Positions 62,201 to 64,000 of a stretch of DNA of 64,000 nt are shown here, piece by piece. Source of the stretch: CAMDMI01 sp044379485 (lineage in GTDB: Bacteria; Bacteroidota; Bacteroidia; Cytophagales; Flexibacteraceae); contig JBIPOE010000008.1 in NCBI GenBank assembly GCA_044379485.1, positions 20,660 through 84,659 of the forward strand, read 5' to 3'. The position numbers were made by a program, and so were the translations under genes. How positions within the stretch are numbered: the stretch's first letter is position 1; the number at the start of each line of letters is the position of its first letter. Under the pieces are notes generated by a model. The model was not told the DNA's origin. It made no database searches and worked only from the letters and a program-made list of their open reading frames with translations.

Positions 62201-63563
62201 CTCTGGTTTGATATTTTTCTTTGTCAGTAGAAATTCGCAACTGCAGCTTCTTATCCGCATTCACAAAAACAGAACGTTCACATCTGGCCAATTTCCTCGA
62301 ATCAAAAACCGTAACCCTTACCACTCCGGCTGGCCAGTTTTTAGTATTCACTTTTGTTGTAGTTTGACCAACAATTCCCCGCACAGCCTTATCCCAAAGC
62401 CATTTCCCTCTCATTTGAGCCACCAGCAAAACAGGTTCTATCGTGGGAGAATTGGTTTTAACGACCAACTCGTTTTCCATAGTTTGAACCGAAAGTGAAA
62501 AGCCTTTATCCAAAGCCTCCGGCAAACTGGAAGTAAACGCCATCGGACTTGTCCAATCTATATGGTACTGTTCTCCACCTTTTGCCACGAATTCAAAAAA
62601 GCCCATGCCATCATGCTTTGTCTTTATATATTGTAGCTTCTGGCCCTTTTTATCCATCAACCATCCTTCCGCATCTGCCGCAGTTGAATCTGCTTTCAAA
62701 ACTTTAAACGCAATTTTGGAAGAAATGCCCTTCACAAAATCTCCACCCTCCGGAAAGAAATATACCAATGGTTCCATTTCCGCCATCGGTATCGTTTTAG
62801 AAATCGATTCCAATTGCCCTCCGCTTTCCACCTTTATATTTACAACCGGACTACCACCTACCGGAATTTTAGGAAGCAAAAAGCTGACGGTCTTTTTACC
62901 ATTGCCATCCGTTTGGGCCTCCTGACTGAGTAGATTCTGCTCACCAGCAAAAACCGAATATTGAAAATTGGCATTCGAAACCGGCGTATTGTCCAAATTC
63001 TCAGCAGAGAAATCCACAGAAACCAAATCCCCAGGCTTATATGCCTTGCGGTCCAGTTCCAGCGTTAGCTTCAAATAAGGCAAAACCACCTCCTGAATCT
63101 GAATCTCCCTCACCACCTCTTTTCCACTTTGCTGCATCCAGCGTGTATAAGCCTTTAGTTTATAAATTCCCCCAACCGCATCTGGCGCTATTTGAAAATC
63201 CCCGTTCGCCTTTCCTCCTTTGGCAATCAACGAAAACTTCTTTTCCACACTTCCCTTCGGGTTAATCACCTCCACATACGCAATTTCACTCATCCCAGTC
63301 CGTTTCAAACCCGAACCATTGGCCAGCAAAACCGAAAACCAAATCGTCTCCCCAGGTTCATACAATGGTTTGTCATTAACAATTGAAAGCCGCTCCTGAG
63401 GCCAGATTGAATAAAAGAAATCAAACTTCAGTTTCAGCGAATCCCTTTCCGTTAAAGTCGAAAAATTGGAAAAGGTCAATCCCGAACCTAGAAACATACT
63501 GAAGGCCAGCACACTTCCCAGGATACTGAAGAAAAGAGATAAAGCGAATTTGTTCTTTGTCAT
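59268..63563 (-). CDS. Alpha-2-macroglobulin family protein with thioester motif
   Basis: 1431 residues. A signal peptide or uncleaved anchor (residues about 7-30) is followed by MG2-type domains (KPLYEPGETIWFSVLL, RKAYKPGDLVSVDFS), a proline-rich linker (about 690-735, with GIPKPPVPQPGKA and FPIIPPPP), an A2M domain (about 745-850, FWTGFVDLDANGRGNYSF) and the thioester domain with GCFEQTS, Cys960 and Gln963 giving the C-x-E-Q motif. A terpenoid-cyclase-like helical domain and a receptor-binding-like beta domain follow. Bacterial members trap attacking proteases at the cell surface. The usual pbpC neighbour is absent; the family's Bacteroidota branch often stands alone. Confidence 0.9.
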   Translation of the reverse strand: MTKNKFALSLFFSILGSVLAFSMFLGSGLTFSNFSTLTERDSLKLKFDFFYSIWPQERLSIVNDKPLYEPGETIWFSVLLANGSGLKRTGMSEIAYVEVINPKGSVEKKFSLIAKGGKANGDFQIAPDAVGGIYKLKAYTRWMQQSGKEVVREIQIQEVVLPYLKLTLELDRKAYKPGDLVSVDFSAENLDNTPVSNANFQYSVFAGEQNLLSQEAQTDGNGKKTVSFLLPKIPVGGSPVVNIKVESGGQLESISKTIPMAEMEPLVYFFPEGGDFVKGISSKIAFKVLKADSTAADAEGWLMDKKGQKLQYIKTKHDGMGFFEFVAKGGEQYHIDWTSPMAFTSSLPEALDKGFSLSVQTMENELVVKTNSPTIEPVLLVAQMRGKWLWDKAVRGIVGQTTTKVNTKNWPAGVVRVTVFDSRKLARCERSVFVNADKKLQLRISTDKEKYQTREKVNVNVRVSDEKGIPVPGLLNLSVVNDVLLSYTADKQGNLVSGLLLEQELNTKLKNPGFYFSENLNAKNYLDLVMMTYGWSGFEWKKILDETVEKPSEGPERAIIAGTVLNTNDNKPLKRGKLEIGSVVIYTDSNGRFRFPFIDLTKPVAIKISKGNEKVDVQTITQYGSDMVLYYNPYPPVFMMMDKAVNMEMAQMAPMGGGKENEAMVEKRAKRKGIPKPPVPQPGKALVEEKAIARDAFKKEAEGAPVMNKRRAFPIIPPPPIEQVSPYYIARKFPNLPPAKTVQRTDFKTTLFWTGFVDLDANGRGNYSFYTADDISSYRIHAQAAGPDGLLGAAEKLIYTELPFSISSKIPVELTIGDKITFPVTVSNKTDKALTLNLSASLGKGFKLENNIPATVTIPALQKKEIPLEALATEKTDSSKFMLSVSVGEDKDVWEKTIRIVPRGYPVNVSFSGKEMNNAYIADIKNMIPGSLVAQAMAFPDVTSDLLTGVESILSEPFGCFEQTSMTSYPNVLVLNYLREAKVSNPALVSNAEVLLEKGYKRLTSFETKQKGYEWFGGTPAHEALTAYGLLQFKEIQKVAGYVDATMVDRTANWLLSRRDGKGGFLKSAQALDNFGRANDDITNAYIVYSLAEAGFQQLELEVKKTTEIALLKKDPYLLALAANTLWLLKQNEKAIEVTAALMQTQAENGSWTGLTHSITYSQGDALSVETTGFALLALIRAAEPNKMKIDKGVNFLVKQRSGSGGFGNSQATIVALKALTAYVVFSKRAAEDGVFTLTVNGKETAKADWKAGTQNTIIAKGWEAEIKEGQNKLEFGYTILKEPLPFTISLDYFTSMPKADPACKIKIETKLSAPKVKMGEVVQMTVKLTNSSAEGQPMTMAAVNIPGGCVVSPVQLRDLQQSKQVDFYEIKGNRIFLYFRQMVPSEVRNITLTLNPVLKGKFEASASSAYLYYTAERKVWAKGVELIVEN

Positions 63564-63878
63564 AAATTTTGGAGGCCCACGCCATTTGGTTCACCAAACA
63601 ACGCAACTCTCACCGGTTTATTTGTATGCAACCACATAATTTTTAACAAAAGAAAAGATTTGTTCTAATTTGGCTCTGAATTAAAACAATTTCATTAGAA
63701 ACAAGGAAAAAAAATTCCTGAATATTACGAAGGATACAATCAAATATTTAACAGTCGGAAATCTGGATCCCTTTCAGCCAAGGAGGGAAGTATAATTGAA
63801 ATTGCCATGCTTTTACGAATTAACGGATCGAAATGGGATAATTTAAACCTCAAATGTATTTTCAGGAAAAGTTAGGAC
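63564..63878. other. 315-bp intergenic region before the 5S rRNA terminator
   Basis: AT-rich spacer that holds the promoter region of the A2M gene. The stretch CGGAAATCTGGATCC near 63757 has no recognisable role. No gene or RNA was seen. Confidence 0.45.
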
Positions 63879-63914
63879 AAAAAAAAAGCCCCAATATTAC
63901 TATTGAGGCTTTCC
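63879..63914 (-). terminator. Terminator of the rRNA operon
   Basis: On the minus strand, AGCCTCAATA (63901-63910) pairs with TATTGGGGCT (63887-63896) across GTAA, with one G-T pair, and is followed by a run of T from the A-run at 63879-63887. It lies just downstream of the 5S 3' end. Confidence 0.9.
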
Positions 63915-63921
63915 TTTAATG

Positions 63922-64000
63922 ATCTGGCGGCTATCTACTCTCCCACCGGTTAGGGCAGTACCATTGACGTTACCGGGCTTAACTTCTCTGTTCGGAATGG
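63922..64000 (-). rRNA. rrf: 5S ribosomal RNA (3' part only; 5' end outside the window)
   Basis: About the last 79 nt of a 5S rRNA on the minus strand. It reads CCATTCCGAACAGAGAAG, then TTAAGCCC, and ends GGGAGAGTAGATAGCCGCCA followed by GA, which is the normal loop A to loop E portion and closing stem. The 16S and 23S genes should lie beyond base 64000. Confidence 0.95.

Overview
The window is a 64 kb chromosomal segment of an AT-rich member of the Bacteroidota, most likely a Cytophagales- or Chitinophagales-like environmental bacterium. The evidence is a set of lineage traits: several secreted proteins with a C-terminal type IX secretion (T9SS) sorting domain, a PorE-like OmpA protein, a TonB-dependent receptor with an N-terminal carboxypeptidase-like domain, a LytS/LytTR two-component pair, a DUF6377 regulator, DUF3098, and promoters of the Bacteroidota form TTTG-N19..21-TAnnTTTG. 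I could not assign a genus. The window opens inside rpoN and closes inside a 5S rRNA gene, so an rRNA operon lies just to the right.

Layout. 1-3 kb: rpoN (partial), a PAP2-like membrane protein and metF in one direction, closed by a strong terminator. 3-8 kb: a T9SS protein, the RqcH/NFACT ribosome-rescue protein and a TPR/DUF6377 regulator, followed by 0.7 kb without a clear gene. 8.7-13.5 kb: hflX, an ABC exporter, an FtsX-like permease and a GNAT acetyltransferase, then a three-unit array of 29-bp hairpin repeats. 13.7-16.9 kb: a LytTR regulator and its kinase, a vapBC module whose toxin gene carries a premature stop codon, and a divergent MazF-type module. 16.9-22.7 kb: cell-envelope genes (TonB-dependent receptor, fabH, a TonB-like protein, a beta-barrel protein, a Spy/CpxP-like lipoprotein). 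22.7-28.7 kb is the accessory-looking part: a delta-60-repeat T9SS protein bracketed by two copies of a palindromic element, a retropepsin-like protease, and a YhcG/DUF1016 nuclease gene bracketed by two 138-bp inverted-repeat-ended (MITE-like) elements, one of which truncates another gene. 28.7-47 kb is mostly housekeeping: valS, an AAA ATPase with an operator-like palindrome over its promoter, fabI, prfC, clpS, a Na+/solute symporter, adenine deaminase, tRNA-Ser with rpsT, phoH and kdsB. 47-50 kb: mrp, then a two-gene ATPase plus DUF4276/TOPRIM-like pair that is the best anti-phage candidate here. 50-64 kb: T9SS proteins, a large outer-membrane beta-propeller/barrel protein, a PorE-like protein, a thioester alpha-2-macroglobulin and the end of a 5S rRNA gene.

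How the parts fit. Much of the window serves the envelope and secretion: T9SS cargo (five proteins), a PorE-like anchor, a TonB-type energy transducer and receptor, fatty-acid synthesis (fabH, fabI) and lipopolysaccharide Kdo activation (kdsB). A second theme is translation quality control and recycling (rqcH, hflX, prfC, valS, rpsT, tRNA-Ser, clpS). Defence and selfish elements are interleaved: two toxin-antitoxin modules, the YhcG cassette and the ATPase/DUF4276 pair. No integrase, complete insertion sequence, prophage or CRISPR array was seen.
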